Below are positions 24,499 to 33,560 of a stretch of 64,000 nt of DNA, piece after piece; the stretch's first letter is position 1; each line of letters begins with the position of its first letter. This DNA comes from Chryseobacterium oryctis (GTDB lineage: Bacteria > Bacteroidota > Bacteroidia > Flavobacteriales > Weeksellaceae): NCBI RefSeq assembly GCF_025971925.1, contig NZ_JAPDHV010000002.1, positions 306,003 through 370,002 on the forward strand, in the 5' to 3' direction. Both the position numbers and the translations under genes were made by a program. The notes below the pieces were generated by a model that was not told the DNA's origin, ran no database searches, and saw only the letters and a list, made by a program, of their open reading frames with translations.

Positions 24499-25002
24499 AT
24501 GAAAGGTAAAACATTAGCTTTATTGGCTGGATGTACCTTATTTGCTGTTTCTTGCGGAACGACAAATACGTATCAAGTCTTGTCTAAAAGCAATACACAA
24601 ACAGGAGGAACTGCAAAATTTACTCAAAAAGGAGAGGAAGTTATCATGAAACTTGATATAACCAATCTTACACCTGGAATTCATGCTGTGCATATTCATG
24701 AAAAAGGTGATTGTTCTGCAGCAGACGGAACCTCTACTGGAGGACACTGGAATCCTTCAAAACATGACCACGGAAAATGGGGAGCCGAACATTTTCACAT
24801 GGGAGATATAGGAAATCTTGTTGCTGACCAAAATGGTGTAGCAACTTTGACATTCAAAACAAATAAATGGTGTCTTGGCTGTACAGATGAATCTAAAAAT
24901 ATCATCGGAAAAGGTCTCATCGTACACGCTGCAGCAGACGATTTTCATACTCAACCAACAGGAAATGCGGGGGGAAGAGTTGGATGTGTAGAAATTAAAT
25001 AA
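24499..25002 (+). CDS. sodC: Copper/zinc superoxide dismutase, lipoprotein
   Basis: Dismutates superoxide outside the cytoplasm. 167 residues with a lipoprotein signal and lipobox ending at Cys19. Predicted copper ligands His65, His67 and His143; bridging His83; zinc ligands His91, His100 and Asp103; disulfide Cys72-Cys163. An extra CxxC (Cys125, Cys128) lies in a loop before the electrostatic region and is not part of the core site. Monocistronic, divergent from the TonB-dependent receptor. Confidence 0.95.
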   Translation: MKGKTLALLAGCTLFAVSCGTTNTYQVLSKSNTQTGGTAKFTQKGEEVIMKLDITNLTPGIHAVHIHEKGDCSAADGTSTGGHWNPSKHDHGKWGAEHFHMGDIGNLVADQNGVATLTFKTNKWCLGCTDESKNIIGKGLIVHAAADDFHTQPTGNAGGRVGCVEIK

Positions 25003-25020
25003 CCTTACGTTATTTCAAAT

Positions 25021-25054
25021 AAAAAAACCGCGATTTTTCATTTGCGGTTTTTTT
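25021..25054. terminator. Bidirectional terminator between sodC and prc
   Basis: AAAAAAACCGC (25021-25031) and GCGGTTTTTTT (25044-25054) form an eleven-pair stem usable in both directions by the convergent genes. Confidence 0.85.
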
Positions 25055-25069
25055 ATTATTTTTTAATTT

Positions 25070-27199
25070 TTATGATTTTGTACCCATATCTGCAACAATG
25101 TTCATTGCTTCCTGTAAATAAGGGTCTTTTTTAAGACCTTTTATCCAGATTTCAGATTTTTTCTTGAATACTTCATCTTTTTTCTCTCTTTCAATCTCAG
25201 AAGGATACATAGTGAATTTAAGACCATTCTCATATTTACTTAAAGCCTTAAATTTCTCAATCTGAGCCTTTCTCTCCTTCATCACCTGATTGAACTTGTT
25301 AATATTCAATGTAATGCTTTCTTCTTTGTCTAATTTTTCTCTCCATTGAGCAGACTCTAATAACAACTGATAGTTTTTGTTATTTGCCATTCTCTCTGAA
25401 CTGGCTTTCTCAAGTGCCTGAATATTGAAATAATTCAACTTTTGGAAATTAGTAGAAGGAATTTTGTCCCAAGCAAGAGCAAAATCATCATATCTTTCCC
25501 CTATTTCAGCATATGTAAAGAAGTCTTTCATCTGAATATCCGAAACAATACCTTTTCTTTGGTTTGACTCTCCCGTAATTCTATAAAACTTCTGAATTGT
25601 CAGTTTTAGAGAACCAAAATCATCTTCAGTATTCAAGAATCTGTTTAAATCAACAAATGTCTGAACTGTACCTTTTCCGAAAGACTGTGGAGAACCTATA
25701 ACCATTGCTCTACCGTAATCCTGCATTACACCTGCTAAAATCTCAGAAGCAGAAGCGGAAAGTTCGTTTTGCATAATTACAAGCGGTCCCGTCCATATCG
25801 GATTTTCATTTTTATTTTTTAATGTCTGAATTTTCCCGTTTCCATCTTTTACCTGAACGTAAGGACCTGATTTCATGAAAAGTCCCATAATATCACCAAC
25901 TTCTGTTAAAGATCCTCCTCCATTGTTTCTTAAATCCAGCACAATTCCTTCGATATTTTGTTCTTTAAGTTTAAGGATTTCGTTTTTGATGTCATCTGAA
26001 GCATTTCTTCCTTTAGCATCTTCAAAATCTGCATTGAAACTTGGTAAATTAATGAAGCCATATTTTTTACCGTTTGGAGAATTTACTATAATACTTCTTG
26101 CAAAAGTATCTTCAATAGCAACTTCTTCACGAATCATGGTAACATCTTTTATCGTTCCGTCTTTTTTCTGAACCGTTAAAGTAACCGGAGTTCCTTTTTC
26201 CCCTCTGATCAACCTTACTGCCTCATCAGAAAGCATTCCTACAACATTTACAGCATCATCTTTTGGTTTAGACTTTACTTTTAAGATTTTATCACCTTCT
26301 GAAAGTTGCTTCGATTTCCAAGCCGGAGCACCAATTGTTAATGCTCCCAGATAAAGATTCCCTTTTTTCTCCTGAATAAGGGCACCAATTCCTATTACTT
26401 TACCTTTAAAAGTAGTGTCGAAATCTTCTTTATCCTTTGGCGAATAATAGTTTGTATGCGGATCAAAAACTTCTGTATAAGCATTCATATAGACTGTAAA
26501 CCAATCCATCTTCTTTCTTTTCTTGAATCTCGTAAATGTTTCTTTTACAAGATCTTTAACTTCATCTGTAGCTTTTTTTATTTTTTGCTCAGGTGTAAGA
26601 ATTTGAAGTTTTATAGTATCTTTTAAGTTATGTTTTTGAACAGAATCTTTCTTCTCTTTTTGAGCCTGTTCTTTGCTGTTCATTGACTCAATCTCCTGAA
26701 GAATATTGTATTTAATGAACTTTTTCCATTCATTGTATTGTTCCTGCTTATTTGCCGGTACTTTTTTCAGTTTTGGCTCCAAAGTAAGAGTCTCATCTTC
26801 TTCTAGATTAATAGGTTTGCTAAAAACATCCTGAGTAATCTTATCAATTTCGTCGACTCTTTGATAAAGTCTGTCTATTGTAAGCTTATAGAATGTAAGA
26901 TCTCCCATATTGATATAATCATCAAGCTTTGTTTCATGCTTGCTGAATTCGTCCATATCCGATTGTAGGAAGTATCTCTTTGCAGGATCCACCATCTCAA
27001 AATAATGCTTATAAACATCTTTGGAATAAGCATCATTAATAGGCTTTGGGCTGTAATGTATATAAGAAAGAGTGTTTTTCACACTCACCATTATTGTCTG
27101 CATCTTTTCGTCGTCATTCTTAGGAGAATTGAAACAAAAAACAAGACTTGTCAATGGAATTAAGAGTAAAAATTTATTTAGTTTAAAATTTTTCCACAT
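25070..27199 (-). CDS. prc: Tail-specific carboxy-terminal processing protease (S41)
   Basis: Periplasmic protease of the Prc/Tsp type, 709 residues (E. coli Prc has 682). There is an N-terminal signal or anchor (KFLLLIPLTSLVFCF). A helical N-terminal domain is followed by a PDZ domain (about 250-340, TFKGKVIGIGALIQ ... KILKVKSK), the S41 protease core, and a C-terminal DUF3340-type helical domain. By analogy with E. coli Ser430/Asp441/Lys455, the catalytic dyad is Ser483 in SASASE and Lys509 in SFGKGT, with Asp494 in QDYG. Monocistronic. Confidence 0.94.
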   Translation of the reverse strand: MWKNFKLNKFLLLIPLTSLVFCFNSPKNDDEKMQTIMVSVKNTLSYIHYSPKPINDAYSKDVYKHYFEMVDPAKRYFLQSDMDEFSKHETKLDDYINMGDLTFYKLTIDRLYQRVDEIDKITQDVFSKPINLEEDETLTLEPKLKKVPANKQEQYNEWKKFIKYNILQEIESMNSKEQAQKEKKDSVQKHNLKDTIKLQILTPEQKIKKATDEVKDLVKETFTRFKKRKKMDWFTVYMNAYTEVFDPHTNYYSPKDKEDFDTTFKGKVIGIGALIQEKKGNLYLGALTIGAPAWKSKQLSEGDKILKVKSKPKDDAVNVVGMLSDEAVRLIRGEKGTPVTLTVQKKDGTIKDVTMIREEVAIEDTFARSIIVNSPNGKKYGFINLPSFNADFEDAKGRNASDDIKNEILKLKEQNIEGIVLDLRNNGGGSLTEVGDIMGLFMKSGPYVQVKDGNGKIQTLKNKNENPIWTGPLVIMQNELSASASEILAGVMQDYGRAMVIGSPQSFGKGTVQTFVDLNRFLNTEDDFGSLKLTIQKFYRITGESNQRKGIVSDIQMKDFFTYAEIGERYDDFALAWDKIPSTNFQKLNYFNIQALEKASSERMANNKNYQLLLESAQWREKLDKEESITLNINKFNQVMKERKAQIEKFKALSKYENGLKFTMYPSEIEREKKDEVFKKKSEIWIKGLKKDPYLQEAMNIVADMGTKS

Positions 27200-27496
27200 A
27201 AATCTGGCAATATATTTTTATTAATTTTTTATAAATCAGCTATTCAATTTGTAGTAACAATCTAATAACTGTTACAAGCTATCAAATTTAATACCTTATT
27301 TAGAAATATCGAATACTTTTGAATTTTTTTATTATAAGAGATATAAATATTTAAAATTTATAAAATAAATCTATAAATACCTGAATAATATTACTTCATG
27401 TATCAAAATTTTCAAATAAAGAATACAGTTTTTCAAATTCTCAATTTATTCACGAATAAACAATTTTATGTGAATAATTTCTAATACACAAAATTG
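27200..27496. other. AT-rich intergenic region between divergent prc and surE
   Basis: About 300 bases, very AT-rich, with no open frame of note. It must contain the promoters of both genes; a clear -7 element is seen only for surE, just to the right. I see no repeats or hairpins with strong stems. Confidence 0.6.
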
Positions 27497-27504
27497 TATA
27501 TTTG
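27497..27504 (+). promoter_or_regulatory. Predicted -7 element for surE
   Basis: TATATTTG, 18 bases before the ATG at 27523. It supports that start over the upstream one at 27502, which would lie within the promoter. No good -33 box. Confidence 0.5.
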
Positions 27505-27522
27505 TTAAAATTAAAATATTTT

Positions 27523-28290
27523 ATGGAAAGACCACTTATTCTGGTAACAAATGATGATGGAATTACAGCACCAGGTATCAGAAATCTTGTAAACTTTATG
27601 AACGAAATAGGAGAAGTAATTGTAGTAGCACCCAATTCTCCACAGAGCGGAAAAGGACATGCTATTACCATAAATTCTACCTTGAGTTATGAAGAAGTAA
27701 ATTTGGAAGGTCCGCAAAAAGACTATTCTTGTAGCGGAACTCCTGTAGACTGTGTAAAAATGGCACTTGATAAAATCCTTACAAGAAGACCAGATATTGT
27801 TGTTTCCGGAATCAATCACGGAGCAAATTCTTCAATTAATGTAATTTATTCGGGAACCATGTCTGCAGCGGTTGAAGCCGGAGTTGAAGGTATTCCTGCT
27901 ATCGGATTTTCATTGCTTGATTTCAGTTGGGATGCAGACTTTTCTCAGGCTAAAGAACATATTCAAAATATCGTTAAAAGAACTTTGGAAAATCCAATGC
28001 CGAAAGGTATTGTATTAAATGTTAATATTCCTAAGCTTACAAAAGAAGAAATAAAAGGTATAAAAGTTTGTAAACAAGCTGATGCAAAATGGGAAGAAAG
28101 TTTTGATGAAAGAGTAAATCCGCACGGAAAAAAATATTACTGGCTTACAGGTTATTTCAATAATATGGATGAATCTGAAGATGCTGATGAAACCGCTTTA
28201 GCCAACGGATATATTTCAATTGTTCCTGTAAAATTTGATTTAACAGCTTACGAGTACATGAAAACTTTGGAAGAAGTAATGAATTTTTAA
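27523..28290 (+). CDS. surE: 5'/3'-nucleotidase SurE
   Basis: Metal-dependent phosphatase acting on nucleoside monophosphates; cytoplasmic. 255 residues from the ATG at 27523, so that the metal-binding VTNDDG motif comes at residues 8-13 as in the family. Also seen: APNSPQSGKGHAIT, SCSGTPVDCV, SGINHGAN and YSGTMSAA, the conserved blocks. The frame is open seven residues further upstream, but that overlaps the -7 element. Monocistronic. Confidence 0.95.
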   Translation: MERPLILVTNDDGITAPGIRNLVNFMNEIGEVIVVAPNSPQSGKGHAITINSTLSYEEVNLEGPQKDYSCSGTPVDCVKMALDKILTRRPDIVVSGINHGANSSINVIYSGTMSAAVEAGVEGIPAIGFSLLDFSWDADFSQAKEHIQNIVKRTLENPMPKGIVLNVNIPKLTKEEIKGIKVCKQADAKWEESFDERVNPHGKKYYWLTGYFNNMDESEDADETALANGYISIVPVKFDLTAYEYMKTLEEVMNF

Positions 28291-28300
28291 TTAAAAATAC

Positions 28301-28330
28301 AGAGTGGAACATTTTCCACTCTTTTTATTT
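28301..28330. terminator. Terminator between surE and the radical SAM gene
   Basis: AGAGTGGAA (28301-28309) pairs with TTCCACTCT (28314-28322), followed by a T-run on the plus strand; the minus side is A/T-rich but less regular. Confidence 0.75.
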
Positions 28331-28338
28331 TTAAAAAT

Positions 28339-29742
28339 TTAAAATAATACTTTATCCTCCTTTCTGAGTTCTTCCAAGTACTTCTTTTTATCATCTCTGT
28401 AGAAAAGATTCATTGTTTCAAAAGGAATCAGTTTTAAATCTTTATTGACGATATGAACACATGATTTCTTCACAGCTCGAACATCAAAATCATGGGCATC
28501 CATAAAATTCATAATGATGATTCTAAAGAGATTATCATAATCTAAATCCGGAGCACAAACTTCCGGCAAACAACAAAGCAATTGGTTTACTTTCGGTTTT
28601 ACTTTATCTACTGAAATACCTGTGCTAAAGATATCAATAAGCTGCATTTTTAAGCCTTCATCCTGCTCATAAACAATAGTATTTTTGGTTTCATTATTCA
28701 ATAAATCGGCTGGATTGATATATCTTGTCAAAGGAATTGTTTCGCCTTCTAATTTTAAAATATACCCCATCGCCAAAGCATCCGGATTACACGGAACAGG
28801 AATAATATCATCAGAATTCAGCAAAGGAAACTGATTTAAAATTTCCTGACGAACTTCTGTAAGCGTAATTTTCTCATGTGAAGAATCTTCTCTGTTTCTT
28901 CCTGCAATTTCTACAGGCTGAAAGGTAATTCCGCGAACACATTTTTGTTTTAAAGCAAATTCAATGATTTTACCGATTTCATCAATATTTTTACCTTTTT
29001 GAAGGACAATAACCAACGTTGTAGAGAGATTTAAGGTATTCAGTTTCTCCAAAGCTCTCATTCTTACATCCGTTAAATCTTTTCCTCTAAAATCCTCTAA
29101 AACCTCGGGCTTGAAAGAATCAAACTGAAGATAAATTTCAAATTCCGGAGCATAAGTTGCTAATTTTTCAGCAAACCCAGGATCATTTGCAATTCTTACC
29201 CCATTTGTATTCAACATCAAATGTTTAATCGGTTTGGATTTTGCAATATCCATTATTTTGAAAAATTCTGGATGAATCGTTGGTTCTCCTCCACTTATTT
29301 GAACAACGTCCGGTTCGCCTTCATTTTTTACAATTACATCAAACATTGCTTCAATCTCTTCCAAACTTCTATGACTTCCATAATGAGGAGATGACATTGC
29401 ATAACAGGTAGGACAGGTCAAATTACAACGATCGGTAACTTCAACAATAGAAAGACAGCTATGTTGTTCATGATCAACACACAAACCACAATCATAAGGA
29501 CATCCGTATTCAACATCTGTCCCAAAATGCAAAGGCATTTCAGAAGCCTTATTGTAATTTCTGATATTTTTGTAATAATGAACATCAGAAGCAATTTTTG
29601 TCTTAAAGAAACCATGATCCGGACATCTTTTCGTCATAAAAACAGCTTCATTTTCAATAATAATCTTAGCTCCTACTCTTTTTAAACATTCAGGACAAAG
29701 ACTTATGGTGTAATCGTAATATGTATAATTTCTTACCGGCAT
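28339..29742 (-). CDS. Radical SAM protein of the MJ0619/Tes-like group
   Basis: 467 residues. The N-terminus has a zinc-ribbon-like unit (Cys16, Cys19, Cys40-Pro-Asp-His), then a second cysteine cluster GCPYDCGLC (Cys81, Cys85, Cys88) with Cys96, then the radical SAM CxxxCxxC (Cys106, Cys110, Cys113) in EVTDRCNLTCPTC, and the SAM-binding QISGGEPT. A C-terminal part contains further cysteines (LLCCLPEVC). This arrangement is that of archaeal MJ0619 and the tetraether synthase Tes, which joins lipid chains by carbon-carbon bonds, and of bacterial relatives of unknown role. It lies in one transcript with a small membrane protein and an Lgt-like protein, both suggesting a lipid substrate. Substrate and product are unknown. 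Confidence 0.85.
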   Translation of the reverse strand: MPVRNYTYYDYTISLCPECLKRVGAKIIIENEAVFMTKRCPDHGFFKTKIASDVHYYKNIRNYNKASEMPLHFGTDVEYGCPYDCGLCVDHEQHSCLSIVEVTDRCNLTCPTCYAMSSPHYGSHRSLEEIEAMFDVIVKNEGEPDVVQISGGEPTIHPEFFKIMDIAKSKPIKHLMLNTNGVRIANDPGFAEKLATYAPEFEIYLQFDSFKPEVLEDFRGKDLTDVRMRALEKLNTLNLSTTLVIVLQKGKNIDEIGKIIEFALKQKCVRGITFQPVEIAGRNREDSSHEKITLTEVRQEILNQFPLLNSDDIIPVPCNPDALAMGYILKLEGETIPLTRYINPADLLNNETKNTIVYEQDEGLKMQLIDIFSTGISVDKVKPKVNQLLCCLPEVCAPDLDYDNLFRIIIMNFMDAHDFDVRAVKKSCVHIVNKDLKLIPFETMNLFYRDDKKKYLEELRKEDKVLF

Positions 29743-29751
29743 ATTTAATTT

Positions 29752-29988
29752 TTAAAAACCTCCTCCACAAATATATCCGCTAATCAATCCGCAAATTAAC
29801 AAGCACAAAAGCATGGTCTGAAGAAACTGCTTTTTCGAAAATTTTCTTCCATCTTTTAGTTCATAAATAACTTTTACAATGAGAGCTACTATTGCAGAAA
29901 TAAATAAAGCCCCAAAGATCATTAGCAAAATAATCATTAAAACAACTCCTGCGAGATTGCCTACTTCCAAAAGTGTTATAAATTTCAT
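29752..29988 (-). CDS. Small two-helix membrane protein
   Basis: 78 residues with two long hydrophobic helices (about 13-42 and 58-74) joined by a basic loop (ELKDGRKFSKKQF). The end CGGGF carries a Cys. No family recognised. It overlaps the stop of the Lgt-like gene by four bases and is nine bases before the radical SAM gene, so it is tightly coupled to both. Confidence 0.72.
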   Translation of the reverse strand: MKFITLLEVGNLAGVVLMIILLMIFGALFISAIVALIVKVIYELKDGRKFSKKQFLQTMLLCLLICGLISGYICGGGF

Positions 29989-30767
29989 GATTGGTATTTT
30001 TTATATTGTGAAGGCAGTGTGTTTTTTATTTTATAAATGTAGTAAATAATTACACAAATACATACTATTTGAATCGTTCCCAAATTTCCTACAATTTCTA
30101 GCCTTGGTTTAATAAAATCCAAAATAACCCTAAACGTGAAGTAACTCAACATAAATATTTGAAATATAAAACCCGAAGGATAAATATTTCTTTTCTGAAT
30201 TACTTTTAAAACTATCCAAAGAAGAATTAAAAATACTATTTCATACAATGCAACAGGATGCCTCAAATAATTATCCCCGAGATTCATTCCAAAGATTGAG
30301 GTCGTAGGAATTCCGTAAGTTTCTTCGTAAATTCCCGTGAGAAAACAGCCAATTCTTCCGATAATCATCGCCAATATTAAAGGAAAAACAATTAAATCTC
30401 CTGTACTTTCTTTATGCCCTACTATTTTTTTTGCCAACTCTACCCCTATTAATCCGAAAGCCAACCCTCCAACAATGGTATTATTAGACCAAATGGCTGC
30501 AATATCAAAACTCTCAAAAAGTTTAAACGGATTTTCAAGATTTCCTATCAATTTAGACCCCAATAAAGCTCCAGCTGTTGCACCTATTAAAACAGAAATA
30601 GAAATATTAAAAGGAAGTTTTTCTTTAGATTTTCTTTTCAAATAAAAATAATAGCGCATTCCTATAAACATCCCTATTGCCTCAAAAAGCGGATGTGCAA
30701 GAATGGTTTTACCAAAAATCTGAAAAGTAACAGGAAAATCCATACCCTCAAAAGTAAGATATTTCAT
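29985..30767 (-). CDS. Divergent Lgt-like membrane protein
   Basis: 260 residues, about seven membrane helices. It resembles prolipoprotein diacylglyceryl transferase: GRIGCF at 137-142 corresponds to the Lgt GRIGNF signature (Asn replaced by Cys), and RHPVALYE at 169-176 to HPxQLYE. The Lgt motif HGG is changed to Val99-Gly-Gly, so the essential His is missing, and NGExxG is not conserved. It is therefore unlikely to be the housekeeping Lgt, which must be elsewhere in the genome. It probably handles a lipid in some other way. It shares an operon with the Tes-like radical SAM gene. Confidence 0.8.
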   Translation of the reverse strand: MKYLTFEGMDFPVTFQIFGKTILAHPLFEAIGMFIGMRYYFYLKRKSKEKLPFNISISVLIGATAGALLGSKLIGNLENPFKLFESFDIAAIWSNNTIVGGLAFGLIGVELAKKIVGHKESTGDLIVFPLILAMIIGRIGCFLTGIYEETYGIPTTSIFGMNLGDNYLRHPVALYEIVFLILLWIVLKVIQKRNIYPSGFIFQIFMLSYFTFRVILDFIKPRLEIVGNLGTIQIVCICVIIYYIYKIKNTLPSQYKKYQS

Positions 30768-30814
30768 ATTATTTGCTAATTTTATTTAAGAAACAATTAA
30801 AATTATTTATCAAA

Positions 30815-31855
30815 ATGCGAATAGAATATGATATAAAATTAGGGTTTAAGGACGTAATGTTTCGTCCGAAACGTTCCACTCTTAAATCCCGTTCAGAAGT
30901 TGATTTAGAAAGAGAATTTATATTCAAGCATACCAAAAAAAAATGGAAAGGCACTCCCATTATTGCTGCCAATATGGATACAGTCGGTACTTTTGAAATG
31001 GCAGTAGAACTTGCAAAAGATAAAATCATTACAGCGATTCACAAACATTATACTGTTGAAGAATGGACAGCTTTTTTAGAAAATCAGCCAGAAAGCATTC
31101 ATCAATACATTGCTTTAAGCACAGGTACAGGAAAATCGGATGAAGAAAAAATAAAAAACATCCTCGAAAAACACCCAAAAATCGATTTTCTTTGCATAGA
31201 TGTAGCCAATGGTTATTCTGAACATTTTGTAGAATTTGTGAAAAGAACAAGAGCCAATTTCCCTGATAAAATTATTATTGCCGGAAATGTAGTCACAGGA
31301 GAAATGGTTGAAGAGCTTCTTTTAGCAGGTGCAGATATTATAAAAGTAGGTATTGGTCCGGGTTCTGTATGTACAACCCGTGTAAAAACAGGAGTTGGGT
31401 ATCCTCAGCTTTCAGCAATTATAGAATGTGCTGATGCTGCACATGGTTTAGGAGGGCAAATTATAGCAGATGGAGGCTGTAAAGTTCCCGGAGATGTTGC
31501 CAAAGCATTTGGAGGAGGCGCCGATTTTGTAATGTTAGGAGGAATGTTTGCCGGTCATGATGAAAGTGGAGGAGAAATCATCGAAGAAAATGGCAAGAAA
31601 TATCGTTTATTTTATGGAATGAGCTCCAAAACCGCAATGGATAAACATTCCGGAGGTGTTGCTGAGTACAGAGCTTCTGAAGGAAAGACTGTAAAAGTTG
31701 AATACAAAGGTTCTGTTTCAGAAACCGTAAAAGATATTTTAGGGGGAGTTCGTTCCACGTGTACTTATGTTGGTGCTTCAAAGTTGAAAGAATTATCAAA
31801 AAGAACAACATTCATAAGAGTACAAGAACAAGAAAATCAAATATTTAAAGATTAA
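30815..31855 (+). CDS. guaC: GMP reductase
   Basis: NADPH-dependent conversion of GMP to IMP in purine salvage. 346 residues from the ATG at 30815. The catalytic Cys is residue 186 in [11 protein letters not shown], the same number as in E. coli GuaC. The IMPDH/GMPR barrel is complete, without CBS domains, which separates it from GuaB. The frame is open upstream to 30773 but those residues lack support. Followed by a DUF1835 gene after three bases. Confidence 0.94.
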   Translation: MRIEYDIKLGFKDVMFRPKRSTLKSRSEVDLEREFIFKHTKKKWKGTPIIAANMDTVGTFEMAVELAKDKIITAIHKHYTVEEWTAFLENQPESIHQYIALSTGTGKSDEEKIKNILEKHPKIDFLCIDVANGYSEHFVEFVKRTRANFPDKIIIAGNVVTGEMVEELLLAGADIIKVGIGPGSVCTTRVKTGVGYPQLSAIIECADAAHGLGGQIIADGGCKVPGDVAKAFGGGADFVMLGGMFAGHDESGGEIIEENGKKYRLFYGMSSKTAMDKHSGGVAEYRASEGKTVKVEYKGSVSETVKDILGGVRSTCTYVGASKLKELSKRTTFIRVQEQENQIFKD

Positions 31856-31858
31856 TAA

Positions 31859-32581
31859 TTGAATAAAATATTTAATATAGCAAACGGAGATTGTTTGGCG
31901 GAACAGTTAAAGGAAGCTAAAATCGCAAGAGATATAATTATTTGCAGGGAAGCTTTAATTAAAGGGTCTTTACAATTTGAAAATCTGGATGATTTCTGGA
32001 AATTAAGAGCTGATTTTATTTCAAATGAATACAGTACCACTCAAAATGATTATTATGAAAAGGTTGTTGTTGAATTTAAAAAGATTATAAATATTCCTGA
32101 AAACTCAGAAGCGAATCTTTGGTTTGAAGATGATTTATTTTGTCAGGTAAATTTATGGTTTTGCATTCTTTTGCTTTCAAGAAATAAAGATTTAAAAATC
32201 TACAGAATATTTCCTAAATCATCAGAAAAATGGAAAGGATTTTCCACTTCCACTCATTCTGACCTTGAAGAATCTTTATATTTGAAAGTACTTTTTAATG
32301 AAAATGATATTGAATTAGCTTTAAAACTTTGGAGAGCTTTTCAAAATAGTGATTCTCAAGATTTAAAAGAATTATCTAAAAATCAATCTCTTTGCTTTAG
32401 AAATTTAGAAGAAGTAATTGATGTATATCTGAATAAAAAAACCAAAGATTTTATTGAAAATTTAATAAAGAAAGGTGTTACAGATTTTAATTTAGTTTTT
32501 GAAGAATTTCAGAAAGAGTTTGGGGCGCTTGGTTATGGAGACCTTCAAGTCAAAGAAATTTATAACAAGGCTCTAAAATGA
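31859..32581 (+). CDS. DUF1835 domain protein with TTG start
   Basis: 240 residues. The N-terminal NGDCLAEQLKEAKIARDIIICREAL is the DUF1835 signature; the enzymatic role of the family is not known to me. It must start at TTG 31859-31861: the codon just upstream in frame is TAA, and there is no ATG before the conserved domain begins. It starts three bases after the guaC stop, so translation may be coupled. Followed by a clear terminator. Confidence 0.82.
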   Translation: MNKIFNIANGDCLAEQLKEAKIARDIIICREALIKGSLQFENLDDFWKLRADFISNEYSTTQNDYYEKVVVEFKKIINIPENSEANLWFEDDLFCQVNLWFCILLLSRNKDLKIYRIFPKSSEKWKGFSTSTHSDLEESLYLKVLFNENDIELALKLWRAFQNSDSQDLKELSKNQSLCFRNLEEVIDVYLNKKTKDFIENLIKKGVTDFNLVFEEFQKEFGALGYGDLQVKEIYNKALK

Positions 32582-32585
32582 AACC

Positions 32586-32614
32586 AAAAAATCCGTCATT
32601 GAGACGGATTTTTT
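32586..32614. terminator. Bidirectional terminator between DUF1835 gene and fabG
   Basis: Twelve-pair stem AAAAAATCCGTC / GACGGATTTTTT with a five-base loop; usable in both directions. Confidence 0.88.
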
Positions 32615-32638
32615 ATTTATAATTTGATAGAAATCTTA

Positions 32639-33385
32639 TTAAGGCATCAACATTCCTCCGTCAACATTCAATGTTTGACCTGTAATGTATGCAGACATAT
32701 CGCTTCCAAAGAATACGCAAGCGTTTGCAATATCTGTTGGTAATCCTCCTCTCTTCAACGGAATCCCGTCTCTCCAATATTGAACAGTTTTTTCATCCAA
32801 AGCTGCCGTCATTTCAGTCTCAATAAATCCCGGAGCAATAGCATTGCAACGGATATTTCTTGAGCCTAATTCCAGAGCAACAGATTTAGTAAACCCAATA
32901 ACTCCAGCTTTAGTAGCTGCATAATTTGCCTGTCCTGCATTTCCTTTAATTCCTACAACAGAGCTCATATTGATTATAGACCCTGATTTTGCCTTCATCA
33001 TTGGCTTAATAACCGCTTTTGTAAGGTTGAAAACAGAATCTAAATTTACTTTTATAATTGTATCCCAATCATCTTTAGACATTCTTAATAAAAGATTGTC
33101 TCTGGTAATACCTGCGTTATTTACCAAAATATCAATCTGCCCGAATTCAGCCAATACTTCATCAACTAAACTTTGAGCAGCATCATAATCCGATGCATCA
33201 GATTGGTAACCTTTAATGTGAGTTACAGAACTTAAAGCCGCTTCTAATTCTTTCGCTTTGTCTACAGAACCTGCATAAGTAAATGCTACTTTTGCTCCTT
33301 GTTGAGCAAAAACTTCTGCAATACCTTTTCCGATTCCTCTTGTAGCTCCCGTAATTAGCGCTACTTTTCCTTCTAATAGTTTCAT
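32639..33385 (-). CDS. fabG: 3-oxoacyl-ACP reductase FabG
   Basis: NADPH-dependent reduction step of fatty acid elongation. 248 residues, SDR fold. The cofactor motif TGATRGIG is at residues 12-19. The catalytic residues are Ser141/Ser142 region, Tyr155 and Lys159 (YAATK). NNAG at 89-92 and the C-terminal ITGQTLNVDGG are typical of FabG. Monocistronic. Confidence 0.95.
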   Translation of the reverse strand: MKLLEGKVALITGATRGIGKGIAEVFAQQGAKVAFTYAGSVDKAKELEAALSSVTHIKGYQSDASDYDAAQSLVDEVLAEFGQIDILVNNAGITRDNLLLRMSKDDWDTIIKVNLDSVFNLTKAVIKPMMKAKSGSIINMSSVVGIKGNAGQANYAATKAGVIGFTKSVALELGSRNIRCNAIAPGFIETEMTAALDEKTVQYWRDGIPLKRGGLPTDIANACVFFGSDMSAYITGQTLNVDGGMLMP

Positions 33386-33479
33386 ATCTATGACAATTAT
33401 TTCTTTATAACTAATAACTAGCCTTTTGAAGTTTAACTAATTTATTAATACATTTAATTTAGTGAAATTAAACGGTTTG

Positions 33480-33487
33480 CAAAGATA
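33480..33487 (-). promoter_or_regulatory. Predicted -7 element for fabG
   Basis: Minus strand TATCTTTG, 94 bases before the start codon at 33385, which implies an untranslated leader of about 90 bases. Confidence 0.4.
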
Positions 33488-33560
33488 TTATAATTTAAGC
33501 ATTTACCATGCTTTGACTAGTATTTTAGTAAAAATTTATGACTATTTCAATACAAATTCT

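Noticed and set aside
29985..30767. Housekeeping lgt
   Set aside because: The HGG histidine and the Asn of GRIGNF are missing, so normal prolipoprotein diacylglyceryl transfer is unlikely.
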